Source: Actinomycetes bacterium
GTDB lineage: Bacteria; Actinomycetota; Acidimicrobiia; Acidimicrobiales; RAAP-2
Assembly (NCBI GenBank): GCA_021805305.1
Contig: JAJZFO010000005.1
Span: forward strand, 1-5,708
Length of the DNA: 5,708 bases
Reading direction: 5' to 3'
In this document: piece after piece, positions 5,411 to 5,708 of the stretch
Layout: each line of letters begins with the position of its first letter
Numbering within the stretch: the stretch's first letter is position 1
The notes under the pieces: model-generated
Databases searched by the model: none
The model's input: only the letters and a program-made list of their open reading frames with translations
Told to the model about the DNA's origin: nothing
Program-made: the position numbers and the translations under genes

Positions 5411-5708
5411 GCCGTCACCTCACGCACGAACTCGAGCGTCCGATTCGCCCACAGGGGGGCCAGGGTGACGCCGTGGCGGTAGTGACCCGAGGTCCACGCC
5501 CAACGTCGCTCACGCCATCGTTCGAAGAAGGGCTCGAGATCATTCGACGCGGGACGCAGACCCACGCGCGTCTCGTACAGTGAACACGCCTCGAGAGCGG
5601 GCACCACGTCGAGCGCGTCACGCAGGAGGCGCTGGAGTTCTCCCACCTCGACCAACGGGCCCGAGCGCTCCTCACTCGACGCACCCAGGACGCAGTAGCC
5701 ACCCGGTC
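5407..5708 (-). CDS. thiO: Glycine oxidase ThiO, C-terminal 99 residues only (5' part outside window)
   Basis: The frame is open from the right window edge to the TGA at 5409-5407; the visible part starts PGGYCVLGASSEERSG. ThiO is a cytoplasmic FAD-dependent oxidase that converts glycine to iminoglycine (dehydroglycine) for thiazole formation. The visible segment matches the family's C-terminal half: GASSEER, then ETRVGLRPAS, then TSGHYRHGVTLAPLWAN. The arginines in GLRP and GHYRHG correspond to the substrate-binding Arg302 and flavin-site Arg329 of Bacillus ThiO. Between them, FFERWRERRWAW replaces the usual P-x-IG stretch, a divergent loop. The 4-bp overlap with thiS supports the assignment over a generic amino-acid oxidase. 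A TTG at 5655 in this frame is internal, not a start. The N-terminal Rossmann motif is out of view. Confidence 0.88.
   Translation of the reverse strand, partial: PGGYCVLGASSEERSGPLVEVGELQRLLRDALDVVPALEACSLYETRVGLRPASNDLEPFFERWRERRWAWTSGHYRHGVTLAPLWANRTLEFVREVTA

Overview
The window is a GC-rich stretch of an ordinary-looking bacterial chromosome with tightly packed genes. Actinobacterial affinity is an inference from base composition, GTG starts and the style of the secreted proteins; Acidimicrobiia-like lineages would fit, but nothing here fixes the taxon. Seven genes are supported: six protein-coding genes, two of them cut by the window edges, and one tRNA. No insertion sequence, phage gene, CRISPR array or toxin/defence module is visible.

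Layout. (1) Positions 1-2252, minus strand: a flavin pair. A class-III 'YqjM/XenA-type' old yellow enzyme (1179-2252) is followed 98 bp downstream by a DadA-like FAD-dependent amine/amino-acid oxidoreductase that runs off the left edge (1-1080). They may be co-transcribed; their substrates cannot be read from sequence. The leader of the old yellow enzyme gene (2253-2357) is unusually rich in CG-alternating repeats and holds a perfect palindrome. (2) Positions 2358-4967: two divergently transcribed genes for secreted proteins sharing a control region of about 200 bp. The minus-strand protein (2358-3212) combines a little-described cysteine-containing beta domain with a choice-of-anchor-D/ASH-like domain. 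The plus-strand protein (3420-4967) has a signal peptide, seven propeller-type repeats, a fibronectin type III domain and a bacterial Ig-like domain. (3) Positions 4968-5076: a short convergent gap with two dyads and no gene. (4) Positions 5077-5708, minus strand: the 3' end of thiO (glycine oxidase), thiS (sulfur carrier) overlapping it by 4 bp, then a tRNA-Pro(GGG) with an encoded CCA end. ThiO and ThiS feed the thiazole branch of thiamine synthesis; thiG does not follow thiS here.

The parts most worth a second look are the divergent pair of secreted beta-rich proteins, which have no assigned function, and the repeat-dense leader of the old yellow enzyme gene. I did not find a convincing new multi-gene system. 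All assignments come from reading translated sequence by eye and from memory of families, without database searches.
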